DNA of 64,000 bases from DATGPD01 sp041398565 (lineage in GTDB: Bacteria; Planctomycetota; UBA1135; UBA2386), in NCBI GenBank assembly GCA_041398565.1, contig JAWKUN010000004.1, positions 434,001 through 498,000 of the forward strand, read 5' to 3'. How positions within the stretch are numbered: the stretch's first letter is position 1; each line of letters begins with the position of its first letter. This document shows, piece after piece, positions 34,334 to 42,275 of this stretch. The position numbers and the translations under genes are program-made. Below the pieces are notes generated by a model that was not told the DNA's origin, did not search any database, and saw only the letters and a program-made list of their open reading frames with translations.

Positions 34334-36058
34334 TCACACCTCGGGCAATGCGTCCAGGAAGCCACCCAGGCGACGCGCTCGCACCGGATGCTGCAGCTTG
34401 CGCACCGCCTTGGCCTCGATCTGGCGCACACGCTCCCGCGTCACCCGGAAGATGCGCCCCACCTCTTCGAGCGTGTAGGTGTAGCCGTCGCCGATCCCGT
34501 AGCGCAGCTTGATGATCTCGCGCTCGCGGAAGGTCAGCGTGCCGAGCACCGAGTCGATGCGCTCGCGCAGCATTTCTCGGCTGGCGGCCTGCACCGGCGA
34601 CTCGACCGTCTCGTCTTCGATGAAGTCGCCGAAGTACGAGTCGTCGGACTCGCCGATCGGCCGGTCGAGCGAGATCGGGTGCTTGCTGATCTTCATCACG
34701 CGCTTCGCCTCTTCGACCGAGACGTTGGCGGCCTCCGCCACCTCCTCGATCGACGGCTCGCGACCCTTCTGCTGGATCAGCTTCTTGGTCACGTTGCGCA
34801 GCTTGCTCATCGTCTCGATCATGTGCACCGGGATACGGATGGTGCGCGCCTGATCGGCGATGGAGCGCGTGATGGCCTGACGAATCCACCACGTGGCGTA
34901 GGTGGAGAACTTGTAGCCGCGGCGGTACTCGTACTTCTCGACCGCCTTCATCAGACCGGTGTTGCCTTCCTGGATGAGGTCGAGGAAAGACAGACCGCGG
35001 TTGCGGTACTTCTTGGCGATCGACACGACCAGACGCAGGTTGCCTGACGACAACTTGCGCTTGGCGTCCTCGTAGGCGGCGTAGGCGCGTTGCACGAGGT
35101 TGATGCGACGAGCGAGCTTGTCGGAGGTCTCCAGTCCCTCGACCTCGAGCTCGGTGATGCGCCGGCGCAGCTCCTGGGCCAGCGGGTTCTTGATCTGCGC
35201 GCCCCGGTAGCTGACCAGCTTGCGCTGCAGGCGCCGCAGCTCCGACAACCGGCTCTCGAGCAGGTCGATCATCGGACGCACCTTCTTGCCCTGCAGGTTG
35301 AGCTCCTCGATCAGCGCCACCGCCTTGCGCTTGCGCATGTAGATGCGCTGGCTGAGGGCCGCATCGCGGGTCCCGGCCACCTCCTGCAACGACCGGAAGT
35401 CATCGCGTGCAGCCGTGTACATCCGACGCAGCGTCTGGATCGCACCGGGCAGACGGTCGGACAGGTCGGACTTGCCGATCTCCGGATCCTGTTGGTTGAC
35501 CTTGAGCGTGCGGTCGAACGCGAGTTCGCCGCGCAGGACGTCCTCGAGGATCTCGACGGCGTTGGCGAGGCCGAAGCCGGAGCTGAGCGCCTCCTTGCGG
35601 AACTGCTTGCGGGTCAGCTCGATCTTGCGGGCCAGACTGATCTCCTCCTCGCGCGTGAGCAGCGGGATCTCCCCCATCTGCGTCAAGTACATGCGCACGG
35701 GGTCGTCGATCTTCTCGGTCATGTCGAGCATGGGCGCCGACAGATCGAGGTCCTTGCTCGAGACCAGCTCCTCCGACTCGGCCGGAGTCTCGTGCGCCGG
35801 CTCGTCCGGCGTGTCGTCGTCCTCGTCGGCCATGGACGGATCGAAGTCACCGCCGCGCTGGCCACCCTTCTTGTTGTTCGGGCGCTCGTCCTCGACCACC
35901 TCCAGGCCGGCGTCTTCGATCAACGCGATCGCCCGCTCGATCTGGTCCGGTGTGGACGCAGTGTCGGGCAGCGCGCGATTGAGCTGGATCAGCGTCACCC
36001 GCCCGTTCTTGCGCGCGCGCTTGATCAAGGTCTTGACGACGTCTTCGATTTTCTCCAT
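34334..36058 (-). CDS. rpoD: RNA polymerase primary sigma factor RpoD (sigma-70)
   Basis: 574 residues. Region 1.1 is at the N-terminus (MEKIEDVVKTLIKRARKNG), followed by an acidic linker. Region 1.2 contains DPVRMYLTQMGEIPLLTREEE. A non-conserved insert is followed by region 2 with NLRLVVSIAKKYRNRGLSFLDLIQEGN and YKFSTYATWWIRQAITR. Region 3 and region 4 (YTLEEVGRIFRVTRERVRQIEAKA) follow. Presence of region 1.1 and full length identify the housekeeping factor. It follows dnaG by 17 bp, the classic dnaG-rpoD macromolecular-synthesis order. Confidence 0.96.
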   Translation of the reverse strand: MEKIEDVVKTLIKRARKNGRVTLIQLNRALPDTASTPDQIERAIALIEDAGLEVVEDERPNNKKGGQRGGDFDPSMADEDDDTPDEPAHETPAESEELVSSKDLDLSAPMLDMTEKIDDPVRMYLTQMGEIPLLTREEEISLARKIELTRKQFRKEALSSGFGLANAVEILEDVLRGELAFDRTLKVNQQDPEIGKSDLSDRLPGAIQTLRRMYTAARDDFRSLQEVAGTRDAALSQRIYMRKRKAVALIEELNLQGKKVRPMIDLLESRLSELRRLQRKLVSYRGAQIKNPLAQELRRRITELEVEGLETSDKLARRINLVQRAYAAYEDAKRKLSSGNLRLVVSIAKKYRNRGLSFLDLIQEGNTGLMKAVEKYEYRRGYKFSTYATWWIRQAITRSIADQARTIRIPVHMIETMSKLRNVTKKLIQQKGREPSIEEVAEAANVSVEEAKRVMKISKHPISLDRPIGESDDSYFGDFIEDETVESPVQAASREMLRERIDSVLGTLTFREREIIKLRYGIGDGYTYTLEEVGRIFRVTRERVRQIEAKAVRKLQHPVRARRLGGFLDALPEV

Positions 36059-36075
36059 GTCCGGGGGGTGGGCGG

Positions 36076-38031
36076 TCAGGGGTGGTGCTGCCGAAAATGT
36101 GCGTAGAAACGTCGCGTCAGGTCATCGACTTTCGATCGATCCCCAGCGACGCGAGCCTGCTCGAGTTCGACGCGCACGCGTCTGGCCTCCAAGCGGGCGA
36201 TGTGTTGGCGGCGGCGACCGTCGGTGGCCTCGAAGGCCATCTCCGGCTCGCGGATGTGATGCACCCGCTCGACCGCCGCCGCAAGTACTCGCGCGGCCGG
36301 GGCCGAGTCGACGGCGATCTTGCTGAAGGCGTGTTGCGCCAGGCGCTCCATGGTCAGGGCTGCGTCCCGAGCGCAGGCGCACAACGCGGCGGCGACTTCG
36401 GCAGCAGCGGCGTCCTGGAACTCGAGCGCGGCGAGGTGAGCGTGTAGATCCGGCCGCGCCAGCACACAAGCGAGCAGGTCGACCTCGGCCTCGATGAGTG
36501 CCCTATCTACAGGCGCCCTGTCTGCGGCATCGGACGGAGCGGCGTCGGGCCGACCGGGTGACGTACCGGCGCTGACGGGCGCGCTGGCTCCGCCCCCCAG
36601 TGCGCGGGCCACGGCCGCGTCGTCGAGGAGAACCGGACGCTCTTCGCGGCCGAATCGCCCCCCGGGACCCCGACCCGAACGGCTCTTGCCGGTTCGCCGA
36701 GGTTGCGGCGCCGCAGCAGCGGTCGCCGGCGACGCCTCGGCAGCCGCCTCGGCGCCGCGCGGCCGGAGCAGCCGACGAAGGGCGCCCTCGTCGCCGCCGA
36801 ACCACGGAGCCATCCGGCGCAACATGGTGTCGCGGCGGACGGGGTTCTCGACACCCGAGAGCAGGGCCGCGCACTCTTGCGCCGCCCGTGCCGCGCCCAC
36901 GGCGTCGCGCAGGTCGTGACGCTCGCGCAGCAGCTTGAACCAAGACACCACGGGATCCTCCGCCTGAGCGAGCAGCGCGCGCATCCGCTGCCCGGGCTCG
37001 TCGCCCTCGGCGAGGATGTCGGCTGGATCCTTGCCCTCCGGCAAGAAGGCGATGCGAACCTCGATGTCGACGTTCGACAACTCGCGCAGCGCCCGCTCGG
37101 CGGCCTGGCGGCCGGCTCGGTCACCGTCGAAGAGCAACACGACCCCTTCGGTCGCCCACCGCAGCAGGAGCCGCGCATGGTCGGCCGTGAGCGACGTCCC
37201 CAGGGTCGCCACCGCACCCTGGAAGCCGGCCAGGTGGCAAGCGATCACGTCGGTGTAGCCCTCGACGACGATCAGGCGACGCACGCCGGCTTCCTTCGCC
37301 TGGCGCAGTCCGAACAGCAGACGGCGCTTGTTGAAGTGCGGCGACTCCGGCGAGTTGAGGTACTTGGGCTCCTGGCCCGCGGCGAGAACACGGCCGCCGA
37401 AGCCGACGATGCGTCCAGCCTCGTCGACGATGGGGAAAGTGAGGCGTCCGGCGAAGGGCTCGCGCATGCCGTCGCGGCCGAACAAGCCCGCAGCCTGCAG
37501 CAGGTCGTGCGGCAGCTTGCGCGCGCGCACGAAGCGATTGAGTTCGCCGCCGGGGGGATGGAAGCCGAGCCCGAACGCCTCGGCTGCCGCCAGGAGGCCG
37601 CGACGATCGAGGTAGGATCGCGCTGCCTCGCCGACCCCGCTCTGCAAGGCGGCCTGGAAGTACGCATTGACCGCGCCCAGGGCCTGGGCTGCGGCGGTTC
37701 GCGCACTCCGACCCTCCCCGCCACCGCCCTGCTTGAACACGCCGTCGATCGACACGCCGGCGCGCTCTGCCAGGGCCTCGAACGCCGCTCGGAAGTCGAG
37801 ACCTTCCCGCTCCATCAAGAACGAGAACACGTCGCCGGCCTTGCCGCAGCCGAAGCACTTGTAGTGCTGCGTCGCCGCGTTGACCGTGAACGAGGGCGAC
37901 TTCTCGGCGTGGAACGGGCACAAGCCGACCATGTTGCGGCCGGCCCTCTTCAAGGGCAGGTACCGTTCGACCAGGCTCACCAGGTCGACGGCATCCTTGA
38001 TCTTCGCTTTGGCTTCCTCGAACCGGTCCAT
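36076..38031 (-). CDS. dnaG: DNA primase DnaG
   Basis: 651 residues. The N-terminal CHC2 zinc domain has ligands C38, H41, C59 and C62 (CPFH...CFGC). The RNA-polymerase core includes FGGRVL, a YLNSPESPHFNKR segment and the TOPRIM motifs VVEGYTD and LFDGDRAG. The C-terminal helicase-binding part (~430-651) is variable, with an Ala/Pro/Arg-rich linker. Makes RNA primers for replication. It precedes rpoD by 17 bp. A large inverted repeat lies 140 bp upstream of its ATG. Confidence 0.96.
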   Translation of the reverse strand: MDRFEEAKAKIKDAVDLVSLVERYLPLKRAGRNMVGLCPFHAEKSPSFTVNAATQHYKCFGCGKAGDVFSFLMEREGLDFRAAFEALAERAGVSIDGVFKQGGGGEGRSARTAAAQALGAVNAYFQAALQSGVGEAARSYLDRRGLLAAAEAFGLGFHPPGGELNRFVRARKLPHDLLQAAGLFGRDGMREPFAGRLTFPIVDEAGRIVGFGGRVLAAGQEPKYLNSPESPHFNKRRLLFGLRQAKEAGVRRLIVVEGYTDVIACHLAGFQGAVATLGTSLTADHARLLLRWATEGVVLLFDGDRAGRQAAERALRELSNVDIEVRIAFLPEGKDPADILAEGDEPGQRMRALLAQAEDPVVSWFKLLRERHDLRDAVGAARAAQECAALLSGVENPVRRDTMLRRMAPWFGGDEGALRRLLRPRGAEAAAEASPATAAAAPQPRRTGKSRSGRGPGGRFGREERPVLLDDAAVARALGGGASAPVSAGTSPGRPDAAPSDAADRAPVDRALIEAEVDLLACVLARPDLHAHLAALEFQDAAAAEVAAALCACARDAALTMERLAQHAFSKIAVDSAPAARVLAAAVERVHHIREPEMAFEATDGRRRQHIARLEARRVRVELEQARVAGDRSKVDDLTRRFYAHFRQHHP

Positions 38032-38170
38032 GAGAGCAGAGAAGGGGCCTGATGCGCCGACGGCGCACCCGAGCTACCCCTTCACCGGTCGACCTTTGGC
38101 AGTGCGGATCGTGCGCGCGGCGGCGCGTCCGAGGAAGCCCGTCTCTGCGAAGTGCGAAGCTGGTGGAGGC

Positions 38171-38254
38171 CCTTGATCGCGACAACCGCCCGTGGGGACC
38201 ACCGGTTTGGGGTAACCGCGCAAGTCTACCCCGCGCCCGGCTTCGCGATCAAGG
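38171..38254 (-). other. Long inverted repeat in the rsmA-dnaG gap (possible structured RNA or regulatory element)
   Basis: CCTTGATCGCGA (38171-38182) is repeated in perfect inverted form as TCGCGATCAAGG (38243-38254), enclosing 60 nt. On the transcribed minus strand the enclosed part contains a second hairpin, GGGGTA...TACCCC (38233-38210). The distal arm covers the last codons and stop of rsmA (TGA at 38251-38249). It lies in the 217-bp gap ahead of dnaG. It could be a structured leader, processing site or attenuator; no U-tract follows. Confidence 0.45.
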
Positions 38255-39148
38255 TTGCGGGCGCACGGCGCGCCAAAGTGCCGTCAGGGTGGGGAGGTCG
38301 AGGTCGCCGGGACGGCAGTCCATGAGGTCGCCCGGCCCCGGCACGGGCGGTGCCAGGGTCAGGTCCGCGGCCCCGACCGCGGCGGCCGCCAAGCGAAGGC
38401 CGTGGCGCAGCTTCTTGCGGCGAGCCGCGAACAGCGCCCGCACGAACACGGCGAACGACCGCCGCTCGGCGATCCCCCAGGACGCCGCTGGCCGCGCGGC
38501 GTCGGCCGCGAATTCGACGATCGCGGAGTCGACGTTCGGCCGCGGCCGGAACACCTCGCGCCCGACCCGGCGGACCAGACGAACTGCGAAGCAGGCCTGG
38601 ACCAGCGCGGTGAGACTCCCGTACTCGGCTGTCTTGGGCCGAGCACACAGCCGCTCGGCGACCTCGAGCTGGACCAGGACCGCCGCCCGCGCCGGCAGCG
38701 TCGGCGCCCTACACAAGGCAGCCAGCACCGGGCCGGTGACCGCGTAGGGCAGGTTGGCCACCACCTTCACCGGCCCTCGGGCCTCGCGCATCGCGTCCAC
38801 GACTGCCGGCGCCAATTCGCCGGCACCGGCGAGCACGTCCATGTGCAGAACCTCGACCCGCTCGCCGCCGGGCAGCGCCGCCAGGTCCTCGCGCAGGACC
38901 GAACACAACCGGGCGTCGATCTCGACGGCCACCACCCGGCGAGCTCGGGGCACCAACTCGCGCGTCAGGAAGCCGAGGCCCGCGCCGATCTCGAGCACGA
39001 CGTCGTCGGCACAGACCGCGGCGGCGTCGGCGATCACGCGGTGCAGATCAGGCTCGAGCAGGAAGTTCTGGCCCAGACGCCGGCTCGGATGGAAGCCGAG
39101 CGCGGCCAGGCGTTCGCGGTAGTCGGCGAAAGAGGCGCGTTCGCTCAT
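38249..39148 (-). CDS. rsmA: 16S rRNA dimethyladenosine transferase RsmA (KsgA)
   Basis: 299 residues. Dimethylates the two adjacent adenosines near the 16S 3' end using SAM. Motifs seen: LGQNFLLEPDL at the N-terminus, SAM-binding EIGAGLGFLTREL, acidic VEID, and catalytic NLPYAVTGP (family NLPYxIxxP). A conserved VFRPRPNVDSAI follows, then a helical C-terminal rRNA-binding domain. The ATG at 39148 overlaps the stop of the FGE-like lipoprotein gene by 4 nt. Confidence 0.95.
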   Translation of the reverse strand: MSERASFADYRERLAALGFHPSRRLGQNFLLEPDLHRVIADAAAVCADDVVLEIGAGLGFLTRELVPRARRVVAVEIDARLCSVLREDLAALPGGERVEVLHMDVLAGAGELAPAVVDAMREARGPVKVVANLPYAVTGPVLAALCRAPTLPARAAVLVQLEVAERLCARPKTAEYGSLTALVQACFAVRLVRRVGREVFRPRPNVDSAIVEFAADAARPAASWGIAERRSFAVFVRALFAARRKKLRHGLRLAAAAVGAADLTLAPPVPGPGDLMDCRPGDLDLPTLTALWRAVRPQP

Positions 39149-40161
39149 CGTCTGAGCGCAGCGTCGAGGAGCACGAACAGCGGCCCCGGCGTTCCGACCC
39201 GCTCGACGGCCGCGGCGAACTCGGGCGCCAGCGCCGCGCGATGGGCTGGCTCGGCCAAGAAGGTGCGCAGCAGCGCGGCAGCCCCCTCCGAGGGCACCTC
39301 ACGCTCGTGCATCAAACTGGTCAGCAGCGAGCGCGGATCCGCGGCGAGGCGGACTCCGATGGTGTCGCTCCACTCGTCCGGCATGCACGACAGCGTGGGG
39401 ATGCTCCCTGCGCGCAGGATGCGCCGGCCCACCGCGTCGCCCAGGCCAACGTAGGCGCCACCGACGACCTGGCGTGGCAGCGGGCGCGGCGCCGCGGCAA
39501 GCAGCGCGAACGAGGAGGCAGGTTGACCGCGCGGCAACCACGAGCGCTCGGCGAACAGGACCGGCGAAGCGACGAGGTCGCGCCAACCCGACGGGCTGAG
39601 GCTCTCGCTCCATTCGGCCACGTTGCCGACCAGGTCGTAGGGGCCGTCCGGCGAGCGTCCGGACTCGAACGTGCCGATCGCCGCCGGCTGCCGCAGACCG
39701 AGATCGGAAGTGTTGGCCCACTCGGCGCGGACGTAGTCGCCCCACGGATACCGATAGGCGCCACCGGCGCTGGCGGCGTACTCCCACTCGCTGCGCGTCG
39801 GCAGTCGGCACCAACGCCAGCCGGCGTAGGCGCGCGCGGTGTCGAGGTCGACCCGAGTCGCCGGACGGAGCGACGCCGGATCGTCCTCGGCGACCGCGTC
39901 CCCGTCGTCGGCTACCCAACCGGCAGGCGGACGCCGCTGAGTGACGGCCAGCCACTGGCCGAAGTCCCGCCGGCTCACCTCGAAGCGGTCCAGGAAGTAC
40001 GGCCCCCCCTTCGCGTCGTTGCGCGCGACGAGGACGAGGTCGCGGAAGATGCCCCACCGCTCGTGCCGCGCCGGAACGGGCCGCGCCGGTGTGTCGCCAG
40101 CGCAGGCCGCCAGCACCAGCGCGCAGGCGCCCGGCAGCGGCAGCTGCGCCCGCCGTGTCAT
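39145..40161 (-). CDS. Lipoprotein with formylglycine-generating-enzyme-like (FGE/SUMF1) fold
   Basis: 338 residues. The N-terminus ends in VLAACAG, a lipobox with the acylated Cys at ~20. The central ~200 residues carry FGE-sulfatase landmarks: DRFEVSRRDF (EVTN position), ARAYAGWRWCRLPTRSEWEYAAS, YPWGD, and PYDLVGNVAEWSES. The catalytic cysteine pair of true FGEs is not seen, so this is probably a non-catalytic binding or structural use of the fold. Coupled by 4-nt overlaps to the OmpA-like lipoprotein upstream and to rsmA downstream. Confidence 0.82.
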   Translation of the reverse strand: MTRRAQLPLPGACALVLAACAGDTPARPVPARHERWGIFRDLVLVARNDAKGGPYFLDRFEVSRRDFGQWLAVTQRRPPAGWVADDGDAVAEDDPASLRPATRVDLDTARAYAGWRWCRLPTRSEWEYAASAGGAYRYPWGDYVRAEWANTSDLGLRQPAAIGTFESGRSPDGPYDLVGNVAEWSESLSPSGWRDLVASPVLFAERSWLPRGQPASSFALLAAAPRPLPRQVVGGAYVGLGDAVGRRILRAGSIPTLSCMPDEWSDTIGVRLAADPRSLLTSLMHEREVPSEGAAALLRTFLAEPAHRAALAPEFAAAVERVGTPGPLFVLLDAALRR

Positions 40162-40844
40162 CGCATGACCAGGATCTCGACGCGCCGATTCTTGCGCTTG
40201 GCATCCTCGGTGTTGCCGGGGTCGTTCGGCCGGTGCTCGCCGAAGCCCGCCACGAACAGCCGCTCGGCGGGCACGCCGTTGCTCACCAGGAACTCACCGA
40301 CCACGCTGGCCCGCTCGGCCGACAGCTGCAGGTTGGTGCGCCACCGGCTGCGCGCGATCGGGTCGTTGTCCGTGTGGCCGTCGACGCGCACATTGCGGCC
40401 GGTCTTGACCAGCTCGGCCACGAGCTTCTTCAGCGTGTCCTTGCCGGTCTCCTTGAGCACCGCCTGGCCCGGGTCGAAGAGCACCGCGCCCTCCACCTGG
40501 AAACCGACGCCGTCAGGACGCTCGACGATCGAGACACCTTCCATGGGCACCAACGACACCGGGTTGGTCCCACGCTCGGCCTTGAGCTGCTCGAGCGTCT
40601 GCTGCAGGCGGCGCTGCAGGTCGCGCACCGCACTGGCCTCGCTGGCGGTGGACTCGAGCGCACTGGCGTGCTCCTCGATGCTCTGCAAGCGCCCCTGCAG
40701 CTCCTTCTGGTAGCGCAGCAAGTCGTCGTGCTGGGCCGCCAGAGCCTCCTTCTCGCCCTTGAGGCGCATGTACTCGTCCGTGCTGATACACGAGGTCAGA
40801 CCGACGAGCGAAACGAGACCGAGCAGAACGGGATGGCGTGACAT
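40158..40844 (-). CDS. OmpA/MotB-domain lipoprotein with coiled coil
   Basis: 228 residues. Signal MSRHPVLLGLVSLVGLTSC gives a lipobox with Cys19. Residues ~25-90 are a coiled coil. Residues ~110-228 are an OmpA-C domain with VLFDPGQAVLKETG, VDGHTDNDPI, LSAERASVVGEFLV and KRKNRRVEILV, the peptidoglycan-binding signature (DGHTD, NRRVE). The ATG at 40844 has GGAGGGG close upstream. It is likely an envelope-anchoring protein of a diderm cell. Co-expressed with the FGE-like lipoprotein (ATGA overlap). Confidence 0.88.
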   Translation of the reverse strand: MSRHPVLLGLVSLVGLTSCISTDEYMRLKGEKEALAAQHDDLLRYQKELQGRLQSIEEHASALESTASEASAVRDLQRRLQQTLEQLKAERGTNPVSLVPMEGVSIVERPDGVGFQVEGAVLFDPGQAVLKETGKDTLKKLVAELVKTGRNVRVDGHTDNDPIARSRWRTNLQLSAERASVVGEFLVSNGVPAERLFVAGFGEHRPNDPGNTEDAKRKNRRVEILVMR

Positions 40845-40999
40845 GACCCCTCCGAAGGGCGCAGCGCAGTGGCGTTGGGAGCAGCTAGGACGAAGAGCTG
40901 CCCGGCGCCTCCCGGCCGCCCTCACCCTGGGGTGCAGCGAGCCGAAGTCTTCGCGCGGCAGCGCGCTCCACTCTTTAGCAAAGCGCGGCGTCCAGTTCA

Positions 41000-41023
41000 C
41001 GCGCCGAGATCGGCTTCGGCGCG
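41000..41023 (-). terminator. Hairpin downstream of the membrane HTH gene
   Basis: CGCGCCGA/TCGGCGCG arms (8 bp, 8-nt loop) lie 30 bp after the stop of the gene at 41053-41541 and upstream of the OmpA lipoprotein gene. There is no U-tract. It would separate the two transcription units; the rest of this 208-bp gap shows nothing else I can support. Confidence 0.35.
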
Positions 41024-41052
41024 CCGGGGCCGGATCCCGCGGTGACGCTGCG

Positions 41053-41541
41053 TCACTCGCTGGCGAACAGGCCGGTCAGGCCGCCCGGCGGAGTATTCGC
41101 CGCGATGGAATACAGCACGAACAGGCCATAGACACAGACCAGGCAGCTGACGATCGCCACCGCCGTCACCCAACCCGGCTCCGTCGCCTCTGCTTCGACG
41201 GGCTCGGCCACGGCGACGCGCGCCGACCGCGCGCGTGTGGTCGAGCGCGACGGGCGCGACTCCTCCACGTCGTCCTCGGCCAGCAAGGTGTCCTCGTCGC
41301 TGATCTCCTCCGTGACCATGCCCGTGTCGTCCTCGAGCGCGTCGGCGAACATGAGCTCCTCCTCGCCCTTGCGCTTGCGCGACAGGGAGTCGACGTCTTC
41401 GCGGCGGAACTTCATCGACGACCCCTCGCGGAACGCGCGGATATCGCCCTCGGACACCATGCGTCGCAGGTCTTCCTCGCGCATGTTGAGTTCGGCCAGG
41501 GTCTTCTCGAAGGAGATGTATTCGTCTTTGCTCGGGCTCAC
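41053..41541 (-). CDS. Membrane-anchored MerR/excisionase-like helix-turn-helix protein
   Basis: 162 residues from a GTG at 41541. Residues ~8-50 (ISFEKTLAELNMREEDLRRMVSEGDIRAFREGSSMKFRREDVDSL) fit the excisionase-type winged HTH used by MerR-like DNA-binding proteins. An acidic/serine-arginine linker follows, then one membrane helix (~127-148) and a short periplasmic tail. A DNA-binding-like domain tethered to the membrane is unusual but recurs in planctomycetes to my knowledge; its targets are unknown and it may bind protein instead of DNA. Confidence 0.75.
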   Translation of the reverse strand: MSPSKDEYISFEKTLAELNMREEDLRRMVSEGDIRAFREGSSMKFRREDVDSLSRKRKGEEELMFADALEDDTGMVTEEISDEDTLLAEDDVEESRPSRSTTRARSARVAVAEPVEAEATEPGWVTAVAIVSCLVCVYGLFVLYSIAANTPPGGLTGLFASE

Positions 41542-41600
41542 GGGTTGGACTCCAGGGATCGGGATGCGGGGTTGAGGGGTCGCGATTGCAGACTCGACGT

Positions 41601-42098
41601 CTACCTTCGGTCGGAATGGATGGGTCGCTCGGCCGGGTCGTCGCGCGTCGGCCGCTCGCGGCCCTCGAACTTGCGCTTCAACTGGTCGAAGTTGAACTCG
41701 GACAGGTCATTGTAGCCCTCGAGCTGCAGGTCGAGGTCGATACGCCGCGCGCCGACCAGGAAGACCTTGGCCGAGTCGGGGCTGCCCCCGCGCGCCTCGT
41801 ACACCGCCAGCTGCTTGTGCACCGTGTCGAGCACGTAGAGCACCGACGTGCCGACGCCGTAGCTGCCGGTCACGGCGATCATGCCGTTGGCCGATCCTGC
41901 GCTTCCACCGTCACCGCCCCACACGAGCGGCGCGGGCGCCGCCGGCGCAGCGCCCGGCGGCGGCGAGGGCTGCGGGCGCGGACGCTGCGGCCCGCGGTCT
42001 TGCGCGGCGAGGGTGTCGCGTCCGGCGACGGTCACGCCCGCGAAGAAGGCGGCAGCAGCGACGATCGCGAGCGCGATGGCCGAAGGGACCTTGGTCAT
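41601..42098 (-). CDS. Exported hypothetical protein
   Basis: 165 residues. The N-terminal hydrophobic segment (KVPSAIALAIVAAAAFFAGVTVAG) is a signal peptide or anchor, fixing the ATG at 42098; the frame extends 25 codons upstream without support. A Pro/Ala-rich stretch leads to a small beta-rich domain (GMIAVTGSYGVGTSVLYVLDTVHKQLAVYEARG), which looks like part of a beta-propeller blade, and a charged tail. Transcribed ahead of the membrane HTH gene (59 bp gap). The function is unknown. Confidence 0.7.
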   Translation of the reverse strand: MTKVPSAIALAIVAAAAFFAGVTVAGRDTLAAQDRGPQRPRPQPSPPPGAAPAAPAPLVWGGDGGSAGSANGMIAVTGSYGVGTSVLYVLDTVHKQLAVYEARGGSPDSAKVFLVGARRIDLDLQLEGYNDLSEFNFDQLKRKFEGRERPTRDDPAERPIHSDRR

Positions 42099-42142
42099 CG
42101 GTGGAGCAACGAGGGGTCTGAGCGGAAACCGGGGGCCGCGGA

Positions 42143-42173
42143 ATGATAGCACGGGCGTCCTGGGAGTCGCCAA
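42143..42173 (-). promoter_or_regulatory. Candidate extended -10 promoter for the exported hypothetical gene
   Basis: On the minus strand TGC-TATCAT (42151-42143) is an extended -10 with a 5/6 core. TTGGCG (42173-42168) lies 19 bp upstream. Predicted transcription would start ~38 nt before the ATG at 42098. The rest of the 177-bp gap after the histidine kinase is featureless. Confidence 0.4.
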
Positions 42174-42275
42174 AAAGCTCGCCCCGTGGCCACCAGCCGA
42201 CCGTTCGATCCGCGAGCGACGGCAACAGCCGATGGCGTCGTGCCGAGGGGCCCGCGCCAGCGGTGCGCGTCGACC

